From Billgrantia sulfidoxydans (GTDB taxonomy: Bacteria; Pseudomonadota; Gammaproteobacteria; Pseudomonadales; Halomonadaceae): 64,000 nt of DNA. The stretch is from contig NZ_CP053381.1 of NCBI RefSeq assembly GCF_017868775.1, forward strand, positions 434,001-498,000, in the 5' to 3' direction. Below, one piece after another: positions 17,275 through 27,527 of this stretch. The position numbers and the translations under genes are program-made. The notes under the pieces are model-generated. The model was not told the DNA's origin. It saw only the letters and a list, made by a program, of their open reading frames with translations, and ran no database searches. Positions within the stretch are counted from its first letter, which is position 1, and each line of letters opens with the position of its first letter.

Positions 17275-18021
17275 ATGACTCAAACAGCACCCGTAGCGTG
17301 GGTCACCGGGGGAACCGGTGGCATTGGTTCGGCGATTTGTCGCGCGCTGGCGTCGGCCGGCTACCACGTGGTGGCGGGCTACCACAATCCGGAAAAGGCC
17401 AAGGCCTGGCTCGAGGCACAGAAGGCCGACGGATTCGACAATATCTCCCTGTCGGGTATCGACCTGACCGATTACCAGGCGTGCGAAGAGGGCGTAAAGG
17501 AGATCGAGGCGGCCCATGGGCCGATCAGCGTACTGGTCAACTGTGCCGGCATCACTCGGGACGGCACCATGAAGAAGATGACGCCGGAACAGTGGCATGA
17601 AGTCATCGACACCAACCTCAACACAGTGTTCAACACCTGCCGTAGCGTCATCGAGGGCATGCTCGAGCACAAGCATGGGCGGATCATCAATATCTCCTCG
17701 ATCAACGGCCGCAAGGGTCAGTTCGGTCAGGTCAACTACTCGGCGGCGAAGGCGGGCATGCATGGCCTGACCATGGCACTGGCCCAGGAGACGGCGACCA
17801 AGGGCATCACCGTCAACACCGTGTCGCCTGGCTACATCGCCACCGACATGATCATGAAGATTCCCGAAAACGTGCGTGAAGCCATCCGTGAAACCATCCC
17901 GGTGAAGCGCTATGGCACACCGGAGGAGATCGCTCGGCTGGTCGTGTTCCTGGCCGACAAGGAGTCCGGCTTCATCACCGGGGCCAACATCGATATCAAC
18001 GGTGGTCAGTTCATGGGCTGA
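17275..18021 (+). CDS. phaB: Acetoacetyl-CoA reductase PhaB
   Basis: A 248-residue short-chain dehydrogenase that reduces acetoacetyl-CoA to (R)-3-hydroxybutyryl-CoA with NADPH for polyhydroxyalkanoate synthesis. It shows the cofactor loop VTGGTGGIG, the catalytic S-Y-K as NISSIN and VNYSAAKAG, and the PhaB-type segments ITRDGTMKKM and NGRKGQFGQ. A strong AGGGAGGTGG site precedes the ATG. No phaC or phaA lies in the window. FabG is the main alternative, but the PhaB-specific segments favour this call. Confidence 0.9.
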   Translation: MTQTAPVAWVTGGTGGIGSAICRALASAGYHVVAGYHNPEKAKAWLEAQKADGFDNISLSGIDLTDYQACEEGVKEIEAAHGPISVLVNCAGITRDGTMKKMTPEQWHEVIDTNLNTVFNTCRSVIEGMLEHKHGRIINISSINGRKGQFGQVNYSAAKAGMHGLTMALAQETATKGITVNTVSPGYIATDMIMKIPENVREAIRETIPVKRYGTPEEIARLVVFLADKESGFITGANIDINGGQFMG

Positions 18022-18038
18022 CAGGCAGTGAGGCTTGA

Positions 18039-18065
18039 CGGGAGGCCTCGTGGCCTCCCGTTTTT
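18039..18065 (+). terminator. Rho-independent terminator after phaB
   Basis: A CGGGAGGCC...GGCCTCCCG stem with a TCGT loop is followed by TTTTT at 18061-18065. Confidence 0.9.
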
Positions 18066-18083
18066 GGTTGGTACCGCAAGACG

Positions 18084-20867
18084 TCAGGGCGGCGGCAGGC
18101 GCGTCAGGCGCGTCAGCAGCGAATCGAACTCGCCGACTTCCCGTTCCCATTGCTCGGGGGAGACCGGCCCCGTGGCCAGCAAGTTGCGCAGCACGATGCG
18201 AACCTCTTCGGCGCGGCTCAGCTCGCGGCCAAGCCCCTCGTTGAGTCGCTCGACCTGGATGGCGAGCCGCAGCGGCTCGTCATGCTGACTGATGCGCCCC
18301 AAGGCGAGCAGCGAAAGATGAACGCGTAGCCGGGCCAGCCCTTCAGCGACCTCTTGTGGAGACAGCGGGTCACGCCGTGAGGCATTGCGCTGCTCGTGGG
18401 CACGGCGCATCTCATCGGACAGGCCGAGTTCCGGGTCGAGGGGGACGTCCTCGCAGGCGCCTCCCGCGAGGCACGCGGCATCGGCCGCCAGATGGGCGTC
18501 GAGCAGGGGGCGGCAGGCCTGCCACTGCTGGATCTCTTCCACCACGGCCAGGCGCGCCAGGCGCTCGCGACGGGTGCGCACGATACCGCTCCAGCGGCGT
18601 CGCATGCCCTCCGTGCGCCGCCCCGAAGGCAGCGGCTCCAAGGCGGCGACCTGCGCAATGGCCTGCTCCAGCACCTGACCGTCGGCGTGACGGGCCGGCT
18701 GCCAGGCGTCGAGCCGGTCGATGAGGGCCTGCATCTCGTCGAGACGTTGGCGCGTACGCTGGGCGCGGTCGTCGCGCTGGGCCTCGCGCATGGCGAAGAT
18801 CTGGTCGCATGCCGCGCGGAACTCGCGCCACAGCGTCTGTTCCTCACCGCGCGGGGCACGCCCCAGCTCCCGCCAGCGCTGTTGCAGGCGCTTGGCGTGT
18901 TCCGCCCGCTCGTCGGGGGAGGAAGGACGCTCGATCAGCGCCTGTGCCTCTTCGATGAGCCGGCGTTTGGCGTCGGCCACCTCCTTGGCGCGCTGGTCGA
19001 TCAGGCCCTGCAGGGCGAAGCGGATGCGGCCGAAGCGTCGTCCGATGGCCTGGGCCTGCTCGCGAGGCACGGGGGAGTGGCGACGCCACTCCTCGCGGGC
19101 CTGATCGCGGATGCGCCGCAGCGCGTCCGGATCGGCGTCGGCGGCGGGCGTATCCAGCAGGGCTTCGAGCTGCTCGCACAGGGCGCTGCGCGCCTCGAGG
19201 TTGCGCTGTCGTTCGCTGGCCTGGCGCTCACGCCAGGGTGCCAGGCGTTCGTGAATCCGGTCGGAGGCGTGGCGAAAGCGCTCGGAAAGCTCGCGGCTGG
19301 CGGCGGCATCGCCGAGACCCTTCCAGTCGCGCACCAGCTGGCGGTGCCGTCGGTCGAGCTCGGCATCCGCGATGGCACGGTCATCGGCGAGCTGATCGAT
19401 GGCCTGGCACAGCTGTTCGCGTTTGGGGCCGGCGACGAAGCCGCGCCAGTCGCGTAGCTCCGCCAGCCGGGCGCCAAGCCGCTTGAGCGTCGCCTGGTGT
19501 GGGCGCAGGCTCGCGGCGGGCAGCGTATCGGCGCGATGCCTGAGACTCTGGTGGAGACGGCTGGCGCCCTTGAAGGCGCCGCGGTCGAGCAGCGTTTCCA
19601 ACTGGGCGAGATCCTGGGAGAAGCGCTCGAGGCGTGCCTCGAGGGCCTCTTCCGCCGGCTCCTCCCGGCCGGCCAGCCACTGCTGGGCGCGGGCGAGCAG
19701 CGGCGTCGGCGGTAGCGTGCCGGGCCAATGGCATGCGGCGACGCTGGCCTGCAGGCGCTCGGTGTCCTTGTCCTTGAGAGCCTGCTCGATATCGGCGACG
19801 TGCGCTTGGAGGCGCTCCCAGGCGTCGAGCACCGCGTCGTAATCCTTGAGCACGGTGTCGTAGCGTCGACGCAGCGTCTCGTCGGTCACGTGCAGGTCGG
19901 AAAGCGCTTGCCAGCGGTTGGCCAGCAGCACCTTCTGCGCACGCAGGCTGGCGATGTCCTGGCCCGTCAGGCGATCGCCCCTGGGCAGGCCGGCGAGGCT
20001 TTCCTCCAGCGCCTCGAGCAGCGACTCCCGGGCCTCGGCCGCCTGCTCCCGGCGTCGATCCGTCTCGGCGATGGCGTGCTCGCGTGCCTCGTGATCGGAA
20101 ATGACCTTGCGGCAGCGCAGGCAGGCCTCCTGGAAGCGGCGCTCCTGTTCGGTACCGGGCAGGTCGTCGAGCGCTTCCCACTCGCGCACGAGGTGCCGGT
20201 ACCGACCCGCATAGAGGGGCTCCCAGGGCGCCCTGGCGTGGGTCTCCAGCTTGGCCAGCAGCGCTTCCCGCTGAGCCCGAGCGTGAGCCAGGGAGGCGGC
20301 ATCCGTGCGCAGCCGGTTCAAGCGCTCGCGCGCTTGGCGCATGACCTGGCGATCGCGGCGCGCCTGCTGGGCCAGGCGCTGCAGGCCGGCTTCGCTGGTG
20401 ACGCGCGTTGCAGCGGCGTGACGCACGGCGGCGATACCGTTGTCGCAGGCCTGCTCGATGAGATCCTCTTCTTCCGTCAGGCGTGCCACGGCGGCCAGAC
20501 GCAGCTGCTGGTTGTCGCCCTCCAGTGCCACGCGCGACAGCAGGAGCCTGTCGTCGAGGCCCTCGACGATGCGCAGCCGCCGGGTCAGGTCGATACCGCC
20601 GCCCTGGCTGCTGAGCAGCACGATCAGGCGTTGGCGGATCTCGGTCAGTTCCGGCTGGCGGGTCAGAAGTTCCAGAAGGGTTTCGGGCGAATCGATTCTT
20701 GCCAGCGCCGCCTGGCGCACGGAGTCCTCCGCATCGAGACACAGCGTTTCCAGTGCCTGGCGCTGCTCAGGGCGCGCAGGGTCGAGCCGGCTGGCGGCCT
20801 GACATCGCACCTTGGCATCGGGGTGCTGCCAGCGCGGGGCGAAAAGGCGGCGAAGGAATCCGGGCAT
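18084..20867 (-). CDS. Large DUF349-repeat coiled-coil protein
   Basis: A 927-residue protein rich in Arg, Glu, Gln, Leu and Ala. The first about 150 residues resemble HEAT repeats (DAKVRCQAASRLD, DSVRQAALARID). The rest is long alpha-helical coiled coil with several DUF349 units, seen as repeated W-x2-L/F and F-R-x2-C patterns (WKGLGDAA, WRELGRAPRGEEQTLWREFRAACD). There is no signal peptide. Function is not established; the family is widespread in proteobacteria. It diverges from minC. Confidence 0.85.
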   Translation of the reverse strand: MPGFLRRLFAPRWQHPDAKVRCQAASRLDPARPEQRQALETLCLDAEDSVRQAALARIDSPETLLELLTRQPELTEIRQRLIVLLSSQGGGIDLTRRLRIVEGLDDRLLLSRVALEGDNQQLRLAAVARLTEEEDLIEQACDNGIAAVRHAAATRVTSEAGLQRLAQQARRDRQVMRQARERLNRLRTDAASLAHARAQREALLAKLETHARAPWEPLYAGRYRHLVREWEALDDLPGTEQERRFQEACLRCRKVISDHEAREHAIAETDRRREQAAEARESLLEALEESLAGLPRGDRLTGQDIASLRAQKVLLANRWQALSDLHVTDETLRRRYDTVLKDYDAVLDAWERLQAHVADIEQALKDKDTERLQASVAACHWPGTLPPTPLLARAQQWLAGREEPAEEALEARLERFSQDLAQLETLLDRGAFKGASRLHQSLRHRADTLPAASLRPHQATLKRLGARLAELRDWRGFVAGPKREQLCQAIDQLADDRAIADAELDRRHRQLVRDWKGLGDAAASRELSERFRHASDRIHERLAPWRERQASERQRNLEARSALCEQLEALLDTPAADADPDALRRIRDQAREEWRRHSPVPREQAQAIGRRFGRIRFALQGLIDQRAKEVADAKRRLIEEAQALIERPSSPDERAEHAKRLQQRWRELGRAPRGEEQTLWREFRAACDQIFAMREAQRDDRAQRTRQRLDEMQALIDRLDAWQPARHADGQVLEQAIAQVAALEPLPSGRRTEGMRRRWSGIVRTRRERLARLAVVEEIQQWQACRPLLDAHLAADAACLAGGACEDVPLDPELGLSDEMRRAHEQRNASRRDPLSPQEVAEGLARLRVHLSLLALGRISQHDEPLRLAIQVERLNEGLGRELSRAEEVRIVLRNLLATGPVSPEQWEREVGEFDSLLTRLTRLPPP

Positions 20868-21122
20868 GGGGCATCCTGAACGTGAAGGGCGCAGCGACGG
20901 CTGCGCAAGCCGTATTGTTGCTGTCGGGGCGGCGTCTTTCGTCTAATGTATGTTATCTAAGCACGCGCCGCGGCTACAGAAAAGCTTGTCGGAACAGGAG
21001 CGTGTGGACAAACGACGACAATGGCCGCCGAGCCTTGGCTGGCCGTATCATCAGTTGCAGGGGGGATGGGAGTCGCTTAGCTTTAGTCCCACGACCCGAC
21101 AACACCCGAGTGGAGTCCGGCA

Positions 21123-21860
21123 ATGAGTCTCAAAGTGGACAGGGCAGACATGGCATTCACCTTCAAGGGGGGCATGCTGCCCATGACGGTCATGGAGTTG
21201 GCGAGCGCGGATCCGGAGCAGATCCGCGAACAGCTCTCGGGCAAGCTCAGCCAATCCCCTGCCTTCTTTCAGCATACCCCCGTGGTCCTGAGCGTCGAGA
21301 AGCTCGACGAGCCCCACCTGGCCCTGGAGCGGATCTGTGCCGTATGCCGCACTCACAAGCTGCTCCCGGTGGCGGTGCGAGGTGGCGCCGACCCCGTGAA
21401 GCAGTCGGCCTGGGCGCTGGGGCTGGGCTGGTTTCCGCCCTCCGACGGGGCGCGGGCCCGCTCGCTCGAAGAGGTTCCGCCCGTTGAGATGCCAGCGGCC
21501 AGCACACCTGAGGCGGCAGCCTCGGTGGCCAGCGGCGGCCGCATCTATCGCGGTACGGTGCGTTCGGGACAGCAGGTGAGCGCCCCCGATGGCGACCTGG
21601 TGGTCATCGGCGCCGTCAACGCCGGGGCGGAGGTGCTGGCCGCCGGCAGCATTCACGTCTACGGCGCCCTGCGCGGCCGGGCACTGGCCGGCATCCATGG
21701 CGATACCGACGCCGGCATCTTCTGCCGTGAACTGCATGCCGAACTGCTTTCGGTGGCGGGCAACTACAAGCGTCTCGAGGACATCGATCCCCACCTGCTG
21801 GGTTCCTCGGTCCAGGTCGCCCTGCGCGATGCCCAATTAGGGATCACCTCGCTGGCCTAG
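21123..21860 (+). CDS. minC: Septum site-determining protein MinC
   Basis: A 245-residue inhibitor of FtsZ ring assembly at the poles. An N-terminal FtsZ-interacting domain (AFTFKGGMLPMTVMEL) is joined by an Ala/Pro linker (about 118-138) to the C-terminal beta-helix domain, which has YRGTVRSGQQV, DLVVIGAVNAGAEVLAAGSIHVYG and LRGRALAGIHGD. It is first in a minC-minD-minE operon. Confidence 0.97.
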   Translation: MSLKVDRADMAFTFKGGMLPMTVMELASADPEQIREQLSGKLSQSPAFFQHTPVVLSVEKLDEPHLALERICAVCRTHKLLPVAVRGGADPVKQSAWALGLGWFPPSDGARARSLEEVPPVEMPAASTPEAAASVASGGRIYRGTVRSGQQVSAPDGDLVVIGAVNAGAEVLAAGSIHVYGALRGRALAGIHGDTDAGIFCRELHAELLSVAGNYKRLEDIDPHLLGSSVQVALRDAQLGITSLA

Positions 21861-21915
21861 GCCGCTTGCGCTCTCTCTTCGTCTTTACTTCGTCTAATCC
21901 AAAGGAACGTGTAAC

Positions 21916-22734
21916 TTGGCCAAGATCATCGTAGTGACCTCAGGCAAGGGTGGGGTCGGCAAGACTACCAGTGCAGCGGCCATCGCCACCGGGCTGGCGC
22001 TGCGAGGCAACAAGACCGTCGTCATCGACTTCGACGTGGGGCTGCGCAACCTGGACCTGATTATGGGCTGCGAGCGCCGCGTGGTGTATGACCTGGTCAA
22101 CGTGATCCAGGGGGAGGCCGGCCTCAACCAGGCGCTGATTCGCGACAAGCGGGTCGACAACCTGCACATCCTGCCGGCCTCACAGACCCGCGACAAGGAC
22201 GCCCTCACCGCCGAGGGCGTCGAGAAGGTGCTCGATACCCTGGGCAAGGATTTCGACTACATCCTCTGCGATTCCCCCGCCGGCATCGAGCGCGGTGCCC
22301 AACTGGCCATGTACTACGCCGACGAGGCGATCGTGGTCACCAATCCCGAGGTATCGTCGGTGCGAGACTCCGACCGAATCCTCGGGCTGCTCGCTTCCAA
22401 GACGCGCCGCGCCGAGCGCGGCGAAGACCCGGTCAAGGAGCACCTGTTGATCACCCGCTACAATGCGACCCGGGTCGATCATGGCGACATGCTCAATCTC
22501 GAGGACATTCGCGAGATCCTGGCCATCGACCTGATCGGCCTGATTCCCGAGTCCGAGGCGGTGCTGCGTGCCTCCAACCAGGGGGTGCCCGTGACCCATG
22601 ACGACAACAGCGATGCGGGCCAGGCCTACATGGATACCGTCTCGCGCCTGCTCGGAGAGGAAGTGCCGCTGCGCTTCCATGAACTCCAGAAGAAGAGCCT
22701 GCTGAGCCGCATGTTCGGAGGAGGTCGCCGGTGA
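21916..22734 (+). CDS. minD: Septum site-determining ATPase MinD
   Basis: A 272-residue membrane-cycling ATPase with the deviant Walker motif [10 protein letters not shown], the switch [11 protein letters not shown] and a C-terminal amphipathic membrane helix ([11 protein letters not shown]). It recruits MinC and oscillates with MinE. The start is TTG at 21916, since no ATG precedes the conserved [17 protein letters not shown] lies about 9 nt upstream. Its stop overlaps the minE GTG by 4 nt. Confidence 0.98.
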   Translation: MAKIIVVTSGKGGVGKTTSAAAIATGLALRGNKTVVIDFDVGLRNLDLIMGCERRVVYDLVNVIQGEAGLNQALIRDKRVDNLHILPASQTRDKDALTAEGVEKVLDTLGKDFDYILCDSPAGIERGAQLAMYYADEAIVVTNPEVSSVRDSDRILGLLASKTRRAERGEDPVKEHLLITRYNATRVDHGDMLNLEDIREILAIDLIGLIPESEAVLRASNQGVPVTHDDNSDAGQAYMDTVSRLLGEEVPLRFHELQKKSLLSRMFGGGRR

Positions 22735-22982
22735 AGTTGCTGGAATTCCTGAAGCGCGAACGCAAGAAGACCGCCTCGGTGGCCAAGGAGCGGCTGCAGA
22801 TCATCGTGGCGCACCAGCGTAGCCAGCGTGGCCAGCCCGACTACATGCCGATGCTGGAGAAGGAGCTGCTGGAGGTGATTCGGCGCTACGTCCAGGTGGA
22901 CGACGACGCTATCAACATCAGCCTGGACAGCGAGGACAACTGCTCGGTGCTGGAGCTCAACGTCACCCTGCCGCGCAGCTAG
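22731..22982 (+). CDS. minE: Cell division topological specificity factor MinE
   Basis: An 83-residue protein. Residues 1-30 form the MinD-binding and membrane-targeting part ([20 protein letters not shown]) and the remainder is the dimerising topological domain ending ELNVTLP. The GTG start lies in GTGA overlapping the minD stop. Confidence 0.97.
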   Translation: MKLLEFLKRERKKTASVAKERLQIIVAHQRSQRGQPDYMPMLEKELLEVIRRYVQVDDDAINISLDSEDNCSVLELNVTLPRS

Positions 22983-23073
22983 GGGAAGCCGGACGGAGCG
23001 CCGCGCGGCTGAGTCGCCCGCGGGGCTATGTTAGGCTGTGCCATTCAGGACGCCGTCAGGAGACACCGCGCCC

Positions 23074-24564
23074 ATGGCGAAGCCCAATGCCGCCCCGATG
23101 ACCTTCCTCTGGCACGACTACGAGACCTTCGGCGCCGATCCCCGTCGCGACCGGCCCTCGCAGTTCGCCGCGATTCGCACCGACAGCGACTTCAACGAGA
23201 TCGGCGAGCCGGTCGAACTCTTCTGCAAGCCGGCGGACGACTACCTGCCGCATCCCCAGGCGTGCCTGATCACCGGCATCACGCCGCAGCAGGCGCGCCG
23301 CCGCGGGCTGCCCGAGGCCGAGTTCGCCGGGCGTATCCATGCGCTGATGAGCGAGCCGGGCACCTGCGCGCTGGGCTACAACAGCCTGCGCTTCGACGAC
23401 GAGGTGAGCCGCTGCCTGTTCTACCGCAACCTGCTCGATCCCTACTCCCGCGAGTGGCAGAACGGCAATTCGCGCTGGGACCTGATCGATGCGGTACGCA
23501 CCTTCCATGCCCTGCGCCCGGCGGGCATCGAGTGGCCGCGCCGCGAGGACGGCTCGCCCAGCTTTCGCCTCGAGGACCTGACCGCGGCCAACGGCATCGC
23601 CCATGAGGGCGCACACGATGCCGTGGCCGACGTGCGTGCCACCATCGCGCTGGCCCGGCTGCTCAGGCAGCGCAATGCGCGCCTGTTCGATCACCTGCTG
23701 GCGCTGCGCAACAAGCGCGAGGTGGCCAGGCGCCTCGACATCCCGGGCCGCAAGCCGGTGCTCCACGTATCGCGCCGCTACCCGGCCAGCCGGGGCTGCA
23801 GCGCGCTGGTGATGCCGCTGGCCGAGCATCCCACCAACCCCAATGGGGTGATCGTCTACGATCTCTCGGTGGACCCCCAGGGAATGATCGAGCTGGATGC
23901 CGAGCAGATCCGCCAGCGGGTCTTCGTCAGCAGCGACGACCTCGCCGAGGGCGAGGCGCGGATTCCGCTCAAGGTCATCCACATCAACCGCAGCCCGGTG
24001 ATCCTGCCCGCCGCGGCGCTCAAGGACGTGGAGGGGCCGCGCCAGGGCGAGTACGGTGAAATCGTCGAGCGCCTGGGGCTCGATCTGTCCGCCTGCCGGG
24101 CCAACTGGAAGCGTCTCGCGGCGAGCCCCGAGGCGGCCGCCAAGGCGGCCGAGGTCTTCGCCCAGCCACCTCCCGACGGCCCCCACGACCCGGACCTGAT
24201 GCTCTACAGCGGCGGCTTCTTCTCGCCGGCCGATCGCCAGCAGATGGAGCGTGTCCGCGCGACGCCGCCGTGGGATCTGGTGGATGCCCGGTTTGCCTTC
24301 CAGGACCTCCGCCTGGAGGAGATGCTGTTCCGCTACCGGGCGCGCAACTACCCCGACACCCTCAGCGGCGAGGAGCAGGCACGCTGGGAGGCCTACCGCT
24401 GGGAGCGCATGAACGACGGCGCCGTGGCCGGGTTCACGCTCAAGGACTTCGCCCGCGAGATCGAGCGGCTCAACCAGGTCGCCCTGAGCGATCGCGACCG
24501 CCTGATTCTCGAGGAGCTGGTCATGCATGTGGAGGCGATGATGCCGGCCCAGGCTTTCGGCTGA
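23074..24564 (+). CDS. sbcB: Exodeoxyribonuclease I (SbcB)
   Basis: A 496-residue 3'-5' single-strand DNA exonuclease. DEDDh motif I is FLWHDYETFGADP, motif II lies in GYNSLRFDDEV, and motif III is in AHDAVADVRAT. The SH3-like and C-terminal helical regions follow. It acts in mismatch repair and recombination end processing. The ATG at 23074 matches the family N-terminus; an upstream in-frame ATG at 23038 would add 12 residues. Confidence 0.96.
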   Translation: MAKPNAAPMTFLWHDYETFGADPRRDRPSQFAAIRTDSDFNEIGEPVELFCKPADDYLPHPQACLITGITPQQARRRGLPEAEFAGRIHALMSEPGTCALGYNSLRFDDEVSRCLFYRNLLDPYSREWQNGNSRWDLIDAVRTFHALRPAGIEWPRREDGSPSFRLEDLTAANGIAHEGAHDAVADVRATIALARLLRQRNARLFDHLLALRNKREVARRLDIPGRKPVLHVSRRYPASRGCSALVMPLAEHPTNPNGVIVYDLSVDPQGMIELDAEQIRQRVFVSSDDLAEGEARIPLKVIHINRSPVILPAAALKDVEGPRQGEYGEIVERLGLDLSACRANWKRLAASPEAAAKAAEVFAQPPPDGPHDPDLMLYSGGFFSPADRQQMERVRATPPWDLVDARFAFQDLRLEEMLFRYRARNYPDTLSGEEQARWEAYRWERMNDGAVAGFTLKDFAREIERLNQVALSDRDRLILEELVMHVEAMMPAQAFG

Positions 24565-24599
24565 GCAGCGATTGACGCTGCGTTTCCCCGAGTCGATAT

Positions 24600-24627
24600 G
24601 AAGCGCCCGGCCAGTGCCGGGCGCTTC
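24600..24627. terminator. Hairpin between convergent sbcB and the M16 peptidase
   Basis: A 12-bp GC-rich stem with a CAGT loop lies between the two stop codons. No T run is present; it probably serves both genes. Confidence 0.6.
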
Positions 24628-24644
24628 GCCGAAGGCGGCTGCCG

Positions 24645-27527
24645 TCAGTCGGCGGCTTCGGGCATTGGCTCGAGGTGACGGGTCAGCGCCGCCACGTCGC
24701 TGGGTTCGTCACCCGGGTCGTAGGCGATGGTGGCGATGGCCGTGTCGAGCAGTGTCGGCCAGGTCTCGCGCAGGTCCTCGGCGGTGACCGCGAGCACACG
24801 CTGGGCCAGGCGCTCGCGGCGGTCGAACTCCGTATCGCCGAACGACAGCGCGCGCCACAGGCGGTTGGTCCGCTCCGACAGGCTGGTGTCGCGCTGCAGC
24901 AGACCATCGTGCACGGCTTGACGGTAGGGGGCGAGGTCGTCGTCGTCCATCTCCGCCAGGCGACGGCCGAAACTCTCCAGGAAGGCGTCGATGTGCGCCT
25001 GGATCTCGTCGCTGGTGGCATCGGGAGACTGCACCAGCAGGCTCAGCCCCGGGGCGTCGAGCAGCGGTGAATAGCCGGCACTGACGACGTAGCCGAGCTG
25101 CTCCTCGGTGCGCAGGCGCTGGTAGAAGGGGGTGTCGATCACCTGGCCGAGCACCGAGAGGCGCGCCTGGGCGTCGAGCGAGCGGTTGCTGCCCTGCAGG
25201 TAGCGCAGCACCAGCGACTCCTCGCGGGTGGTCACCGGGCGCAGGATAGGCAGTTCGTCATCGATGCGCAGCGGCGTCAGGTCGGGGATCGCCTCGCGAG
25301 GCAGCGACGGAGCGAGCATCTCGGCCACCAGCCGGCCTTCGCGGCGAGCCAACTCGGCATCGAGATTGCCGATGGCCAGTGCCTGCAGGCGCAGCTCGCC
25401 GAGGAAGCGCTTGCGGAAGGCGCGCAGGTCATCCACCGTCAGCTCGCGGCTGGCGTCCAGCAGGCTCTGGGTCGGCCAGTGGGGCCGCATCAGGGCCTCG
25501 GCCAGAGTGCGATGGCCCTGGCGGAACAGCGCCGCCTGTGGCGCGTTGCGCCATTCGCGCTGCAGCCGGTAGCGCACGCGCTCGAAGCTCGCCTCGTCGA
25601 TGTCACCCTCGAGCAGCTGTTCGAGGGTGCGGCGCATGACCCGATCCTGGCGGTCTCGCCAGCCCGAGAAGGCCAGCGTGATGCCCCGCGCGTGGGCATA
25701 GGCCTCGGCATCGTGGCCGGCCAGGCGCGCGGCATAGAACTCCTCGTTGAGGCTGTCCTCCAGCCAGCCGGCCAGCAGGTTGGCCAGCACGGCATGGCGC
25801 GGGTCGCTGCTGGCCGCGGGGTTCTGCAGGCTGAAGCGCCACTCCACCTTGGGCGTGTCGAAGCTGGCGTCGGCCATGTGCCAGAGTTCGAAGCCGGGCG
25901 CTTCCAGCAGCTGCGAGGGGCGTTCGTCCTGCTCGTCGAGCAGTGTCACGTCCTCGGCGATGAAGGGGTTGGGGGCCGGCAGGGCAAGGCCCGCCAGCGG
26001 CCGGGTCGTGGCGGCCCCCGGCTCGATTTCGCGCCAGGGGGTGTCGAACCAGGGCGAAGTGCGTTCGCCTTCGACATCGGGGCCGCTATAGACGCGCAGC
26101 AGCCGCTCGGGGCGCAGCGCCTCGAGATAGGGCTCGATCAGCTCGGGCTCGAAGCCGTCCATGCGGTACGCGGCGTACTGCACGTCCTCCATCGGGAAGC
26201 GGGCCAGGTTCATGGCCAGGCGCATGGCGCTCTGTAGCGTCGAGCCGTGCTGCTGGAAGCGAAACTCCTGTTCGGCAAGCCGAGCCTGCTCGGCGTAGCG
26301 CCACGCCTCCAGACCATTCTCGCGGATCGCCTCGATGGCGGCGAACAGCGTGGCCTCGATCTCGTCGATGCGCTCGGCGCCGGCCGGCGTCAGGCTGATG
26401 CTGACGGTGAACAGCGCATGTCGCTCATCGCCGCGGCCCACGCCGGCCGAAAGCCCATCGGCCAGACCGGCCTCGCGCAATACCGCGAACAGGCTGCCTT
26501 CGCCCTCGTGGCCCAGCAGGTGCGCAAGAAGGTCGGCGGGCTTGTGGCGATAGTGCTGGATGGGGTCGGGCACCGGGAACATGAAGCTCACCTGACGGCT
26601 ATCGCGCACCGATTGCAGCTCCACGTAACGCGGCAGGCTTCCCTCCCGTACCAGCGGCTCCTCGATGACCGGGCGTTCCAGGCCGCGGTCGGCGATGTCG
26701 GCGAAGCGCTCGGCCACCATCGCTTCCAGCTCGTCCAGCGGCTGTGGCGCCACCAGTGCCAGGTGCATGACGTTGGCGTCGTAGTAGCGCTCGTAGAACT
26801 CGATCACCCGCTCACGCAGGGAGGGTTCGCCCTCGGGCCGGTCGGCCAGCGTCTCGCGGCTGCCCACCGAGAAGCCGGTGGTGGGGTTGGCGGCATTGAG
26901 TACCTGGTTGAGCACGTCGTTCTCGCGCCGGCCGTCGTCACGTATCCGCGCCATGTACTCGGAGTGGACGATGTTGCGCTCGCTCTCCAGGCGGCTGGGG
27001 TTGAACAACGGCGTGAGAAAGAACTCGCTGAAACGGTCCAGGGCGCCGGGCAGCGCCTCGGGTTCGATGTCGAAGAAGTAGTTGGTGTCCTGTGGCGCGG
27101 TGAAGGCGTTGTGGCTGCCACCGTGGCGCTGCAGGTAGCCCTGGTAGGCATCGGCCTCGGGAAAGGGCTCGGTGCCGAGGAACAGCATGTGTTCGAGGAA
27201 ATGGGCCAGTCCGGCAAGGTCGTCGGGATCCTGGGCGCTGCCGACGCCGACGTTCAACGAGGCGGCCGCCCGGTCGGCCTCGGGATCGCTGACGAGCAGG
27301 GCGGTGAGGCCGTTGTCGAGCCGTAGCACGCGATAGTCGCGGCTGTCGTGAGGGCTGACGTGAGGAAGCACGACTTCCTCGACCGCCTCCTCGGCAGCGG
27401 TATCGCCTGGCTGCTTTGCCTGGGCCAGGCCGGACAGCAGAAGGCCGGCCAGCAGCAGGTAGGCCAGCCAGGGCAGCGAGTGTCGGCGGCCAGGGCGAGG
27501 CAGGGGCGGGCGGGGCGTGGGCATCAT
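24645..27527 (-). CDS. ptrA: M16 pitrilysin-like zinc peptidase, exported
   Basis: A 960-residue protein with an N-terminal signal peptide (hydrophobic LAYLLLAGLLLSGLAQA, about 20-37). The inverted zinc motif HFLEHMLFLGT is intact near residue 115, with the downstream glutamate in the ERNIVHSEYMAR region. The four M16 modules fit the full length of protease III/insulinase. It probably degrades peptides in the periplasm. The ATG at 27527 overlaps the TGA of the SRAP-like gene in an ATGA junction; a second ATG at 27524 is also possible. Confidence 0.92.
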   Translation of the reverse strand: MMPTPRPPLPRPGRRHSLPWLAYLLLAGLLLSGLAQAKQPGDTAAEEAVEEVVLPHVSPHDSRDYRVLRLDNGLTALLVSDPEADRAAASLNVGVGSAQDPDDLAGLAHFLEHMLFLGTEPFPEADAYQGYLQRHGGSHNAFTAPQDTNYFFDIEPEALPGALDRFSEFFLTPLFNPSRLESERNIVHSEYMARIRDDGRRENDVLNQVLNAANPTTGFSVGSRETLADRPEGEPSLRERVIEFYERYYDANVMHLALVAPQPLDELEAMVAERFADIADRGLERPVIEEPLVREGSLPRYVELQSVRDSRQVSFMFPVPDPIQHYRHKPADLLAHLLGHEGEGSLFAVLREAGLADGLSAGVGRGDERHALFTVSISLTPAGAERIDEIEATLFAAIEAIRENGLEAWRYAEQARLAEQEFRFQQHGSTLQSAMRLAMNLARFPMEDVQYAAYRMDGFEPELIEPYLEALRPERLLRVYSGPDVEGERTSPWFDTPWREIEPGAATTRPLAGLALPAPNPFIAEDVTLLDEQDERPSQLLEAPGFELWHMADASFDTPKVEWRFSLQNPAASSDPRHAVLANLLAGWLEDSLNEEFYAARLAGHDAEAYAHARGITLAFSGWRDRQDRVMRRTLEQLLEGDIDEASFERVRYRLQREWRNAPQAALFRQGHRTLAEALMRPHWPTQSLLDASRELTVDDLRAFRKRFLGELRLQALAIGNLDAELARREGRLVAEMLAPSLPREAIPDLTPLRIDDELPILRPVTTREESLVLRYLQGSNRSLDAQARLSVLGQVIDTPFYQRLRTEEQLGYVVSAGYSPLLDAPGLSLLVQSPDATSDEIQAHIDAFLESFGRRLAEMDDDDLAPYRQAVHDGLLQRDTSLSERTNRLWRALSFGDTEFDRRERLAQRVLAVTAEDLRETWPTLLDTAIATIAYDPGDEPSDVAALTRHLEPMPEAAD

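Noticed and set aside
21061..21090. Inverted repeat GGGA...TCCC before minC
   Set aside because: The arms pair poorly beyond four bases; not enough to support a regulatory site.
23056..24528. 490-codon minus-strand frame
   Set aside because: Entirely antisense to sbcB, which is unmistakable.
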